DNA from: Monoraphidium neglectum | Taxonomy: Eukaryota > Chlorophyta > Chlorophyceae > Sphaeropleales > Selenastraceae | DNA: 10,161 bases | Assembly: GCF_000611645.1 (NCBI RefSeq) | Contig: NW_014011452.1 | Location: forward strand, 1 to 10,161 | Direction of reading: 5' to 3' | Shown here: positions 1 through 8,597 of the stretch, piece after piece | Position numbering within the stretch: position 1 is the first letter of the stretch | How the letters are laid out: each line of letters opens with the position of its first letter | Made by a program: the position numbers and the translations under genes | The notes under the pieces: generated by a model | The model's database searches: none | Told to the model about the DNA's origin: nothing | The model's input: the letters and a program-made list of their open reading frames with translations, nothing else

Positions 1-115
1 GGGTGGGGGAACGGTGAGCGGCGGCAGCACAACAGGGGGGGGCGCAGGGATGGAGGGGGGGGGGGGGGAACGTGGAGCTGCAGCAGCACGACAGCTGGGG
101 CCAGAGGGGTTGGGA
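1..115. repeat. G-rich imperfect tandem repeat, two copies of about 59 bp
   Basis: Two adjacent copies share the same order of elements: a G-run, AACG-TG-AGC, a CAGCAC-ACAG core, then another G-run. The core at 10-36 matches the core at 69-94, an offset of about 59 bases. A run of 14 G lies at 55-68. The G-runs could form G-quadruplexes, which is inference. It looks like an intronic minisatellite. Confidence 0.55.
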
Positions 116-228
116 GTGCGTGTCTGTGAGGGTGTGAGCACTAGGCTGTCATCCCGTGTGTGTGGAGCAGATTGCAAGGACATTGGGACTGACTGGGATG
201 ATGGCAGGGGAGGAACCAAGTGGCCGGC

Positions 229-250
229 CTTGGCGTAGCACTACGCCAAG
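229..250. repeat. Perfect 10-bp inverted repeat with 2-nt spacer
   Basis: CTTGGCGTAG at 229-238 is the exact reverse complement of CTACGCCAAG at 241-250, with CA between them. It lies inside the ORANGE intron, 148 bases before the acceptor. In RNA the loop would be too tight to close without opening a base pair; in DNA it is a near-perfect palindrome. No function is recognised. Confidence 0.6.
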
Positions 251-397
251 CAGGTGCTGTCAAATTCGCTCTCAGTGCACGGAAGGGCGGTTGTGGTGTT
301 GCGTTTGGGGCCCTGAGCCGCACAGCATGGTCCAGGCCCGCATCTATTCCCACCCCGCATCGCCGCCCCCGCGCTCCCTCGCCGCTTTATACCGCAG

Positions 398-584
398 GTG
401 CCACTACTGCCAGGGCAGCGGCTACCTGCCCTGCGGCCACTGCGTCGGCAGCGGCGTGGACCCCGCCACCCTCGGGCCCTGCGCGTTCTGCGCGGGCACA
501 TCCAAGGTTATGTGCACCGGCTGCCTCTGCACGGGCAAGACCATGGCCACGGAGCACGACCCGCGCCTCGACCCCTTCAACTGA
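398..584 (+). CDS. OR: ORANGE (OR) protein, terminal exon with DnaJ-type zinc finger
   Basis: ORANGE is a plastid membrane protein with holdase activity that stabilises phytoene synthase and promotes carotenoid accumulation (known from plants and algae). The exon encodes the C-terminal zinc-binding part: four cysteine pairs, starting CHYCQGSG, then CGHCVGSG, CAFCAGTS and CTGCLC. It ends MATEHDPRLDPFN, nearly the same as the hallmark plant OR C-terminus (M-A-x-E-H-D-P-R-x-D-P-F). The exon begins after the acceptor ending at 397; its first base completes an Arg codon. The stop is TGA at 582-584. In the third pair the usual second Gly is Ser. Generic DnaJ or BSD2 zinc fingers share the CxxCxGxG motif but not this C-terminal tail, so OR is the specific call. 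The N-terminal exons are outside the window. Confidence 0.88.
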
Positions 585-2348
585 CGCGCCCCGGTTGACC
601 CGGGCGAGGCGCCGCGACGCTTCGCGGGTGGGGAGCTTCGGCGCTTGCAGTTCAGCAGCCTTCGTGCAGCCAGCCATGGGGCCCCAGCCCCTTACAAGGA
701 CCCGGCGCAAACCCTGGGCAGGCCGACTGTGCACCTCTGGAGCCGTTGTCAACGCGTGCCTGGGCTGCCTGGCTTGACGGGCAGAGGCGCGGCGGCCTGC
801 GCTTCTGCAGGGGCCGCTGGGCAGCGCGCGGCTGCAGCCCCGTGCATGTCTCGCGCGAGGCTGGGCCCAGGCCCGGCCGCACACAGTTTTGACCGACAAG
901 CGCAGCGCGTTGAGTCACGCGGCGGTTTTTGCGCCTTGCGGACGCTCGCCGCTCTGGACACGGGCCCGAGGTCGAGGGGCGCCCCTCCCGCACATCCCAT
1001 AAAATCTGTTGATCCAATCTGTGAGAGCCTCTTGACGGTTGCGTGTGCGGCACAACTCTTGGCCGCTGTCGAGCCGCACCTCACTTCCTCCCTCCCTGCT
1101 GGTTGCGATGAGCAGGCCGTATCCATGGGTGCGATGTTTGGTGTGCCTGATGTATCTGATGACGCAGAGAAACGAAAACCACACCTCACACGTGCGCTTT
1201 TTGAGTCTGGCACCGCAACGCTCCCGGGGGCACACTCCACCGCACCCCCTGCACCACATCACACCACACCCCCTGAGGCATGGGCGGCCGGCACCTGCAG
1301 CGGCCGGCATCACCATCTTCACGCACTGCATGTGTTTTTCGAGGGGGCGCCACCTCAGCAGCATAACATATCAGCATGCTGCAGGGGAGCAGACGGCGCT
1401 GACGGCCCTCTGATAGCTGCGAGCGCTCTGCTGTTGTGCAACACGGCTGGGACCTTTTGGTGTTTCGTAGGCCGCGTGCAGCTGCAGACACGACATGAAA
1501 CATAGATGCACATCTTTGATGTTCGATTTGCTGATGCAGTTGAGCGCCCTCAGACGAGGGGCAGCAAAACAACGGCATGCTGCGTGAGCCCCCGCTTGCG
1601 ATGCCAGCGCCTGGCAACCGTGCACCTCAAACGGTGATTTCGCACCTGCGTTCTTGTGAGTATGAGCGAGCGAGGCGGCTTGCTGAGCATAGTTGGAGTG
1701 GTAACAAAAAGTAACACTGGAGGTGGTGCCCTTGCTGACCACTGGCGGTGGGGTCTGCTGAGCTGGCTGGGTCCAAGGGCCCCAGTCAGCAGGTTGATCA
1801 CCAGCAGCCTGAGGAGGCAGCACCCTGGCGCGAAAGCCATGACTCAGCAGCAGCAGATGACAGTAACCAATTGCAGTGAAATGCAAGAGTCCGTGGGTGG
1901 CAGATTTCCAGACAGGTGCCCTTTGCGGGGTGGCCTGAGCTCTGGTCATGCTGGCTGCAACCACATCTGAGCCTGGGATTACGCCTGCCAAGGTGGGAGC
2001 GCAGCGGTCCATTTGGACACTTCTGGCAAAGAACAGCAGCTGGTCGCGCAATGAGTGGCAGTGGATCTTTTAATGGCTAGAAAGAACTGGGGTATCACAG
2101 ACGTTTGCGCCTGACCAGTCACTCCTTGTTCGACCCCCGAGGCAAGTTCAACACCCGCAGCGCCGACATGGGGGTTGCCATAAGCCTCTCCACGCCACGC
2201 GCCTTGACGAGGATATTCAAAATGATGGAGCTCTTCTTTCTTTGAAGCTGTCACGTATTCGAGGCAGTAAGCTCGCCGATTCGTAGGCAGCCGGAATCGA
2301 GCTCGTGTGCACGTGAAAGGCACACCAGCACGCATAAAACTGCTCATT
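585..2348. other. Intergenic region between ORANGE and gene A
   Basis: No supported gene is seen here. The start must hold the ORANGE 3' untranslated region, but I found no TGTAA on the plus strand, so the end of the transcript cannot be placed. Long open frames occur on both strands (for example plus 645-1505 and minus 2051-1371), but their translations are low-complexity GC-frame sequence with no domain. The base composition becomes less GC-rich after about 1480. The final ~300 bases should contain the gene A promoter. An ATAAAA at 2334-2339, only 10 bases before the chosen ATG, is too close to be a normal TATA box for that start. Confidence 0.5.
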
Positions 2349-3186
2349 ATGCACAGGAACAGCCTCAGTCTGCGCCCTGCGACAGTCCTAAACCATCGTC
2401 CAGCGACGAGGGCTGCGCTGCGGGGCACGGCCCGGGCCCAGTTGGCGTGTGCGACGAGGTGGGCTTTCACATCGCCGTCGCCATCGCCTCGACGCCCGCT
2501 CCGTCAGGTGGCAGCCGGCTGCTATGATCCAGCAAATAACAATCAGCAGCCACAGCAGTCAGTCTTCGTGCCCCTGTCCCCAGATGGCGGCGGCACGTGG
2601 CCGATCCCAGCACACCTTGGTGGAGGCGCTGACGTCATCCTGCTCGAGCTGCCTTCGGCCACCTGGGGGGGCCTGTGCCCGATGTTGGCTCAACCTGTTG
2701 GCAAGCTGCCCCTTGGATCGACGCGCCTTGTCGCCGTGAGCGGAGACGGCTATGCGGCCGGAGTGCTGGCCGGCCTGGAGCTCCAGGCCGAGCGCCCGCC
2801 TGTCAGCAACGGCTGTTCCCTGCAGTACGAGCCGCGCAGCGACAGCTATTACATTATAGACGCAGGCAATTCTGCCCTGTCCCAGGCACTTAACGCCTGC
2901 CGGCGCGCCGGGCTCGACGTTGCCCGCGTCAGCTGCGCCGGGGGCAGCCCCGAGCTGCAGGTGGAGGTGCGCAGCACACACCCGTCGTTGGCGCTAGCAG
3001 CGTCAAGCGCGGCTGCAGCGGACTGTTCAACAGTCAGCCGGCGAGGTTTGTCAACGGCAGGCAACGTTGCTGACGCGGCCGGCCTTTTGATTCCTGGGAC
3101 TCGGCTAGGGGTGCCTTATGTTCAGGTGTCAGGGCAGCAGCAGGAGCAGCAACAGCAGGAGCGACAGCGGCAGCAGCAGCGGCAGC

Positions 3187-3258
<72 letters not shown>

Positions 3259-5068
3259 GGCAGCAGCAGTGGCAGCAGCAGCGGCAGCAGCAGTGGCAGC
3301 AGCAGGGGCAGCGGGAGCAGCACAAGGTTGACTGGATTCCGTTTGATCCAGTCAGAGTTGAGCCGCGGCAAATACCACCAGGATTTGCTCGGAACAACAA
3401 TCCTCCCCTCCTGAAGCTCCCAACCAAAATGCTGGAGGGCCTGTTGGCCAGCAGGGGCCAGCAGCTGCCGCAAGATGAGCGACCGCCACCATTCAACCCT
3501 GCAGCAGCACGGCTTGTGGCGGCTGAGGGTGACGCTGCAGCGGAGCTCGTGCTCCGCAGCTTGCCGCAGCCGCCCAGCGCCGAGAACCTCAAGGTGAAGT
3601 TTGAGTGGAGCAGCGAGCAGTGGAGGATGCCGGTGGCGCCTCGCTACGCACGTGACCTTACTGCGGCGCTGATGGTGATGCGCGACAGCGGAGGCACACT
3701 GGGGCTGATTGGCGCGCGCTTTGTAGGAGATGCACCACATGGTGAACTGCCGGTGCTGGAGCTGTTGGTGGTGAGCATGCCCTCACCAGGTGGATGCACC
3801 GCGCCCCCAGCAGCGACAGCGGCAGCGGCTCTCGCAGCGACAGCAGAGGGGGCGGTGGCGGAGGGGGCTGCGGCGGAGGGGGCGGCGGCTGTGGCACAGG
3901 CGCCGCGGCCGGCCGTAAGTTGTGGCAAGGCCAGGAACGGTGGTGATGTCATCAGCAGCACTGGTGCTGCCGGCCTGCCAGGTGCGGACGTGCTTGGTTC
4001 TGCACGTGCAAACAATTGGCTGCATTGATTTGTGCTGGTCAAAGCGTGCTGGACGCACATCTTGTTTTGGTTGCAGCAGGAGACAGTTCAAGCAACAGCG
4101 GGCGTGCTGCTGACTCAACAGCCCTGAATACTGAAGACACCTGCGAGGTTCGCTGCCCCTCGTATGCGTGCGAGCCGATGCATGCTAGCTCAAGCATACC
4201 TGCCAGGCCCAGTGCATCTGCAAGCTGCATCTCTCATGCTGTTTTCGCAGATAAATCCACGTCCTGGCAGCTGCAGGGTGCCACTGCTGTTTATGTGGGC
4301 GATGGAGTATGGGGGCCCCCTCGTTGGCTGGTCAACGGGGTGCAGCTGGCGGCGGGGATCAGCAAGGAGGTGTTTGAGCAGTGTCTGGAGGCGGGGCGCA
4401 GGGCGCTCCCGGCGATCGTCCCAGGCAGTGCAGCGGTGGGTGCGGCGGCGGCAGACGGCGGTGCCCACCTCGGCAGCATGAGCACGGCAGGCTTGGAGGA
4501 CGTGGGTGACCGCGCCTCTGCCAGCAGTGGCGGCGGTGGCGCTGGCGGTGGTGGCACGATATATTTTTCGCCAGCTACAACCCCCAAACTCATCAGTGGC
4601 AAAATGGCAGAGGTTTTGGCTTTTGAGCTCTTCAGCAGCTACGTGGACGGCTTTGACAGCAGCTGCTGGCTGTCGCGCGACAAGCACAACGCCCCGTGGG
4701 ACTTCGAGTTTGTGGATCGAGAGGGGGTGCTGGGCGGCCCGGACCGCAAGGGGTGGAAATGCCTTATCGACGTGAAGGGCTGCCGCGCTTCTCGTGGCCC
4801 AAGGTCACAGACCGAGGAGCCCTTTTTCATTGGTGCAAAGCAGCTCCAGGTCGCGGAGGACGCGCACGCTCATCCACAAGACAAGGTGCTGTGCATAATA
4901 GTTCGGATTGAGGGTCTGAACGGGGACCAGGACCTGCGCATTGATGTCCTGATGGACCCTGTGTGGCAGCTGAAACAGGGCAGGCTGATGGAGGTTGTGG
5001 GGGGTGGAAAAAGGGTGCTGAAAAACACGAGCAAGCTGGCGGTGGCCCGACTGCCCCCTTCCAGCTAG
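2349..5068 (+). CDS. Gene A: putative organelle-targeted two-module protein with C-terminal DUF3883 (NO VEIN-C-like) nuclease-type domain
   Basis: Predicted as join(2349..3981, 4251..5068), 816 residues. The ATG at 2349 was chosen because the frame further upstream opens only with GTG (2307). Residues 1-57 have no acidic residue and are rich in Arg, Ser, Ala and Thr, ending near QVAA, which suggests a chloroplast or mitochondrial transit peptide. Module 1 is about residues 82-209 and module 2 about 328-477; both share an L-x-LP...LP...RLVA...GD-AA core and end in a LE(L/V)xV strand, and are unrecognised. PolyGln (281-303 uninterrupted) and an Ala/Glu linker (486-520) separate the parts. Residues 656-790 resemble DUF3883: GKMAE (E665), WDFEF (D695), IDVKG (D718, K720), FFIGAKQLQVAEDA, then a VLCIIVRI strand. 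This E...D...DxK order matches PD-(D/E)XK nucleases, so a nucleic-acid cleavage role is plausible but inferred. Plant NO VEIN carries this domain with a sacsin-like ATPase region not seen here. Gene B is a nearby paralogue without the nuclease. Confidence 0.75.
3189..3257 (+). repeat. (CAG)23 coding for polyGln in gene A
   Basis: This is an uninterrupted run of 23 CAG codons, residues 281-303. It sits inside a wider Gln-rich tract (about 3130-3322) interrupted by Arg, Glu and Gly codons and, downstream, by Trp in a QQQW pattern (W304, W308, W316). It forms the linker between modules 1 and 2. The uniform codon use indicates recent slippage expansion rather than selected sequence. Antisense frames read as polyLeu, polyAla or polyCys and are artefacts. 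Confidence 0.95.
3982..4250 (+). other. Intron of gene A (269 bp)
   Basis: Inferred from reading frame. The upstream frame stops at 4026-4028 before the nuclease domain, whose frame opens again downstream. The donor AG|GTGCGG at 3981/3982 and the acceptor CTGTTTTCGCAG ending at 4250 leave one base (G) that joins AT to give Asp545, keeping the nuclease frame. A stronger-looking GTAAGT donor at 3915 joins the same acceptor out of frame. A cDNA would settle the boundary. Confidence 0.6.
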
Positions 5069-5593
5069 CGACTGATCGCAGTAGGAGTTTTTTTCTCGGA
5101 CCTCCCGCTATCGTTGATGCGACTCTGCCTTGTCCTGCGAGTTGAAGAAGCCACTGCACTGGTGTGAGTGCCCCGGGTTGCCCTGCCCTTGCATCACGTC
5201 ATTGCGGCTGTCACACCGGCGGCGTCAACATTCACATGCCTGCCCTTCATCAGTGCTCCTGGCACCCCTCACCACACCACACTGCCTGACAAGCCGGCTG
5301 TCTGGCCGCCATTGGGGTGGAGAGCCAACTTAATCACACCTTTTGGGCATCCAATTGCCACGCCAGAATGCTTGACGCAACACTCACGTTGTGGCTCCAG
5401 GCCACTGAAGTCGCTCAGCTTGCAACTCGATAGAAAGCATGTCCTGCTGCAATCACCACTCGTGCTTGGGACAAGCATGCCCATAACACCGATGCGCTGT
5501 TCAAGTGGGACTTGCCTTACACAATGTGTGTCTGAATCTTGTGGACTGACGGCTCCTGTGAGCCTGCACAAATGAATTTGATGTGACAATCAT

Positions 5594-5598
5594 TGTAA
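5594..5598 (+). terminator. TGTAA poly(A) signal, gene A
   Basis: TGTAA, the usual green algal polyadenylation signal, is the first plus-strand instance after the gene A stop, 525 bases downstream. It would place cleavage around 5608-5615 and give a 3' untranslated region of roughly 540 nt. The matching position in the second flank copy (about 9535) no longer reads TGTAA. Confidence 0.5.
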
Positions 5599-5682
5599 GT
5601 GCCCGTCCACGTTGAATTGGACTTGACAGCCGCAGCTGGCACCGCAGCCGCAGCCGCAGCCACAGCCGCAGCCGCAATCACC

Positions 5683-5684
<2 letters not shown>

Positions 5685-5753
<69 letters not shown>
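5685..5753. repeat. Non-coding (CAG)23 microsatellite
   Basis: This is a perfect run of 23 CAG units just beyond the predicted gene A poly(A) site, preceded by CCGCAG-type hexamers (about 5640-5676). The corresponding place in flank copy 2 is (ACC)7(CAG)6. The run length equals that of the coding tract in gene A. Confidence 0.95.
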
Positions 5754-5756
<3 letters not shown>

Positions 5757-6252
5757 AGGTATCAAGAAAAGGTTGCAAGTTGCAATGTATAAATGCATGT
5801 CAATCATTTTCAGCGTGCAATTGTGTGGGACACTTGCTATCAGTCGTTACTTGCACAACAGAACACAACCAGCAGCTGACATCACCAAGAACAAAATTCT
5901 CGTTGCCTGATTGAACACCTGACCTGCTGGCTTGCAGCTCAATTGCTATGCTTGAATTCTGTTGAAACTTGACGCATCAGCGGGTGTAGCTCTCGTACGT
6001 GCACTGACACGGGTACGCAGGGTTGGGTGAGGCGAGAGGGTGCATCTGAGACCACATGCGTGCTTGACAAACCCGTTGCTGTGTATCAAGCCAGTGTGAG
6101 CATTGCGCTGTAGCAATGCCCACAGTACCACATTCTTCAGGAATTTTGACGCTTGATCTTGCAAACCAATTTTGCAACGGGGCCCCTTGCTGCCCGTTTG
6201 CAGTGTCGGCGCTTGAGCCAGCTCTTCCTTCAGACGTCAGGCACACTGTGGA

Positions 6253-6861
6253 CGCAATGACATATGCTGAAGGGGATTGCTATCATGCAAGTGGCCAGCC
6301 TTTCAACGTCGATAGCCGGGTTTCAGTAGTCAGCAGCAGCAATCACAGGAGGTAGGGCGATTGAACTCAGCATTACTTGGAAAAAGGGGGCAGGCACGGT
6401 GCTGCGTCAGATTTCGTATGGAAGATGGGCAAGCTGTGCAGGGGCCAGCGCAGGGTCCCGCCATGTTGTGTGCCAAGGGCCTCCTATCATACCAAGCAAT
6501 TACACGAGGCTGGTCGCCAAATGCGGTCAACATATAAGTCAAACAAACCTCTCTGCATGGGCCCTCCTGAATACTACCCTGCAGAAGATCACCACCATCC
6601 CACAACGCACGATCACATTGACCGTGACAGTGCTCGTCGTTTGGCCTGAGGCAGTCGAGGCGGCAGTTGTATGGATGGCAAGGAACCTTCAAACGTGCTT
6701 TGGGCAGCAGAAGGACGACATATTTTACACAAAAGCACCTTCATGCACAACAAACGCTAGAGGCTCGTGGCATTCTTCGGTCGACCTAGGCAGCGCGTAT
6801 TCATCAAGCCGTCCCGCGCAAAAGGCGCTCTTTCCTGTCACAGAAGTCTTTAAATATACGA
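6253..6861. other. Intergenic region upstream of gene B
   Basis: No supported gene lies in this ~600 bp. It lies between the visible end of the duplicated flank and the gene B start. TATA-like sequences are TATAAG at 6534-6539 and TTTAAATATA at 6850-6859. The first would fit a transcript start near 6565 and a leader of about 300 nt; the second is too close to the ATG at 6862 and would favour the ATG at 6883. I saw no convincing similarity to the region upstream of gene A. Confidence 0.4.
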
Positions 6862-8112
6862 ATGTACGGTAATACCCTCATCATGCGGTCTGCAGCCGTT
6901 GCACCACCACGGCCGACGTCCATAGCTACGAGGCGAGCGGCAGCCAAGCCAACGTCACGTTGTGCCTCGCGCACACCGTCATCGCGGGTCGCCCTACAGG
7001 TGGCAGCAATTGCCCAGCCGTACAGAAACAGCAGCCAGCAGCCAGGGCAGCCGGCCCGCATCCCGCAGACCCCCGACTGGTGGCACTGCCCAGTCGAGCC
7101 AGTGGCCCACCTCGGGGCTGGGGGCCTCACTTGGCTCCCACTGTCAGAGTACACCCTTCAGCACCTGCTCCCAACCCTGCAGCTGCCAATTGATGGAGAT
7201 CTGCAGCTCGGTGCAGTTCGACTCGTCGCGGCGCAGGGCGACCACGGCGCCGCCGCTGTGATTGAGGGACTGGAGCGGCGCCCGATTTGCATTCCGAGCA
7301 TGATTCGCTCAAGCGGGGAACACGAAGGCTTCCACTTTGTCAGCCTAGGCCAGAAAGATGGACCCTTGTGCAAGGCGCTTGCCGCATGCCGGGACCGCGG
7401 GCTGGGAATCGCGGGGGCAGGCTGGGGTATCGCCACCTCGGGTGGCCTGGAGCTGCAGCTCGTCGTGGCTAGCGCCCTGCGTGCGCCGCCGTCAGCGGAG
7501 GCTGCGGCGGCGGCTGAGGCGGTCGCGGCGGCTGCGGCAGTCGCGGCGGCAGCCGCAGCGGCACCAGCAGCGGCGGCGGCGGGAGCGCCCGTCGTAGCGG
7601 TCTTCGCCAGCTCAGCAACTGTACCGCTCCGGCAGGACGCATGGCTCCTGCAGGAGTCTCTGCTGCAGCAGGCTGGCGACGGGTGGATCCCGATCTTGCA
7701 AAACAGCGGGCAGCCGCGGAACATCGCCGATTCGTTTGGAAAGAACGGCACAGCCGCCCTCAACGTGCCGGCGCATGTCATGCGTGAGCTGCTGCCGCGT
7801 GAACTGCTGCCTTTGGACAATGAGCCGCTGTACCTGCGGGCTGTGCGTCTGGTGGCCAGGTCAGGGGACGAGGCCGCGCTCGCTGCTGTGTCAGCCCTGC
7901 AGGCAGAGCCTGCGAACAACAGCATGGCGCAGTTCAAGCTGCGCTGGACCAAGAACAACAGCGGCGGGGAGCACCGCATTTACATGCCCATGCAGACACA
8001 CCTCCGCGGCGCGCTGGTGGCCCTGCGGCACCGTGGGTTTGGGCTGACCCGCATGCGCTGGGACGCCGGGCCCCACGAGCTTGAGATCGAGGTCGCAAGC
8101 ATTGCGCCGTAG
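6862..8112 (+). CDS. Gene B: putative organelle-targeted two-module protein, nuclease-free paralogue of gene A
   Basis: Predicted as one exon of 416 residues, ATG at 6862 (alternative ATG at 6883, 409 residues), stop TAG at 8110-8112. Residues 1-71 contain no Asp or Glu and are rich in Ala, Arg, Ser and Thr; the LQVAA at 45-49 matches QVAA in gene A and fits a plastid or mitochondrial transit peptide. Module 1 is about 88-204 and module 2 about 274-413. Both carry AVRLVA followed by GD and an Ala-rich helix, a basic or aromatic segment, a helix of the type ALxACRxRGLG, and a closing LELxVAS or LEIEVAS strand. The second module has the clearest match to gene A module 2. A poly-Ala linker (about 212-242) sits where gene A has polyGln. 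The protein ends right after module 2, with no DUF3883 domain; a decayed copy of that domain lies 670 bases downstream. The module is not one I recognise, so the function is unknown. Confidence 0.75.
   Translation: MYGNTLIMRSAAVAPPRPTSIATRRAAAKPTSRCASRTPSSRVALQVAAIAQPYRNSSQQPGQPARIPQTPDWWHCPVEPVAHLGAGGLTWLPLSEYTLQHLLPTLQLPIDGDLQLGAVRLVAAQGDHGAAAVIEGLERRPICIPSMIRSSGEHEGFHFVSLGQKDGPLCKALAACRDRGLGIAGAGWGIATSGGLELQLVVASALRAPPSAEAAAAAEAVAAAAAVAAAAAAAPAAAAAGAPVVAVFASSATVPLRQDAWLLQESLLQQAGDGWIPILQNSGQPRNIADSFGKNGTAALNVPAHVMRELLPRELLPLDNEPLYLRAVRLVARSGDEAALAAVSALQAEPANNSMAQFKLRWTKNNSGGEHRIYMPMQTHLRGALVALRHRGFGLTRMRWDAGPHELEIEVASIAP
7495..7584 (+). repeat. GCN-rich tract coding for the poly-Ala linker of gene B
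   Basis: This is an imperfect GCG/GCA/GCT run with a few GTC, GAG and CCA codons, encoding an Ala-rich linker between the two modules. It lies at the same place in the domain order as the polyGln tract of gene A, but in another repeat register. It is also open in other frames, which gives false ORFs. Confidence 0.8.
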
Positions 8113-8597
8113 GCTGTACCGGCCGTTTTTTTATCACATCACAGGCGGTGCGCCTTGCCTGCATGGGCGACACCCACCCGACGCATCGCCTGAGCGCACC
8201 CCAGACTCTCACGCTTGGTAGTGCTGCTTCTCACTAGTAGACCGTTGGCAACCAGAACCACACGCTACCAGCGGTGTGCCCCAAACTTGAAAGCACCACG
8301 AAGCTTCCCCTACCCAGTTGCTTTGTATGTCCGATGCTTCTCAAGCAGTCCTTTTTACATGTGGCATGCCCTCGCGCCTGTTGCATCGATTACCTACGCA
8401 TATACAAGGCCTTCACTACTGTTGTTGGTGTGCTTGGACTTGCTGCGCCGCCACCCAAGGATTTCTGCAGCCGCCCATGGCATACTGATTTGCGCATCCG
8501 CCTGGCCTTAGGCGCAAAAACACAGCCACTGACCCGATCCCGCAAGCTTTGGAGCTTCGCTGTCATAACAGATTGAACACAGCAAATACAACACGTG

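Larger units (their letters stand above)
1..397 (+). other. OR: Intron of the ORANGE-like gene (partial, 3' end)
   Basis: This is non-coding sequence upstream of the terminal ORANGE exon. It ends in a pyrimidine-rich stretch and the acceptor TTTATACCGCAG at 386-397, of the (C/T)GCAG type common in green algae. The zinc-finger frame stays open upstream to 156, but that translation shows no ORANGE features (no membrane helices, no conserved residues), so it is read as intron by chance. The 5' splice site and the earlier exons, which should encode the transit peptide and membrane segments, lie outside the window. The intron holds a G-rich tandem repeat and a palindrome, listed separately. Confidence 0.65.
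5069..6252 (+). repeat. Duplicated flank, copy 1 (3' of gene A)
   Basis: This is non-coding sequence that reappears in the same order and orientation at 9023-10161. Clear anchors are 5188-5214 versus 9136-9162 (26 of 27 bases identical by eye), 5923-5939 versus 9814-9830 (17 of 17 identical) and a CTTGAGCCAGC block near 6214 versus 10110. The offset drifts from about 3.95 kb to 3.89 kb through indels and microsatellite length change. It includes the gene A 3' untranslated region, a TGTAA signal and a (CAG)23 tract. I see no protein-coding gene in it. Confidence 0.85.

Noticed and set aside
156..397. In-frame extension of the ORANGE zinc-finger exon upstream of 398
   Set aside because: The extra residues show no ORANGE membrane or linker features, and a good acceptor ends at 397.
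645..1505. Long plus-strand open frame (286 codons) after ORANGE
   Set aside because: Translation is low-complexity Ala/Pro/Arg/His sequence without domain pattern, it overlaps the expected ORANGE 3' untranslated region, and other frames are open over the same GC-rich DNA.
1371..2051. Minus-strand open frame of 226 codons
   Set aside because: No recognisable motif or family, irregular composition, no poly(A) signal in a fitting place; best explained by chance.
2120..2150. GTTCGA-containing stretch suggestive of a tRNA T-arm
   Set aside because: No flanking acceptor, D-arm or anticodon stem could be built around it.
2307..2348. Earlier start of gene A at 2307
   Set aside because: The codon is GTG, not a normal nuclear start in algae; ATG at 2349 follows in the same frame and gives a clean transit-like N-terminus.
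5517..5807. Minus-strand polyLeu/polyAla open frames over the CAG tracts (also 3129-3740 and 9406-9651)
   Set aside because: They are the antisense reading of CAG and ACC microsatellites and contain no other coding signal.
5977..6246. Small minus-strand frame sharing a GRAGSS-DTA start with another at 10143-9877
   Set aside because: Both start with GTG, and the second copy needs a frame change to keep the match. The resemblance follows from duplication of the underlying DNA.
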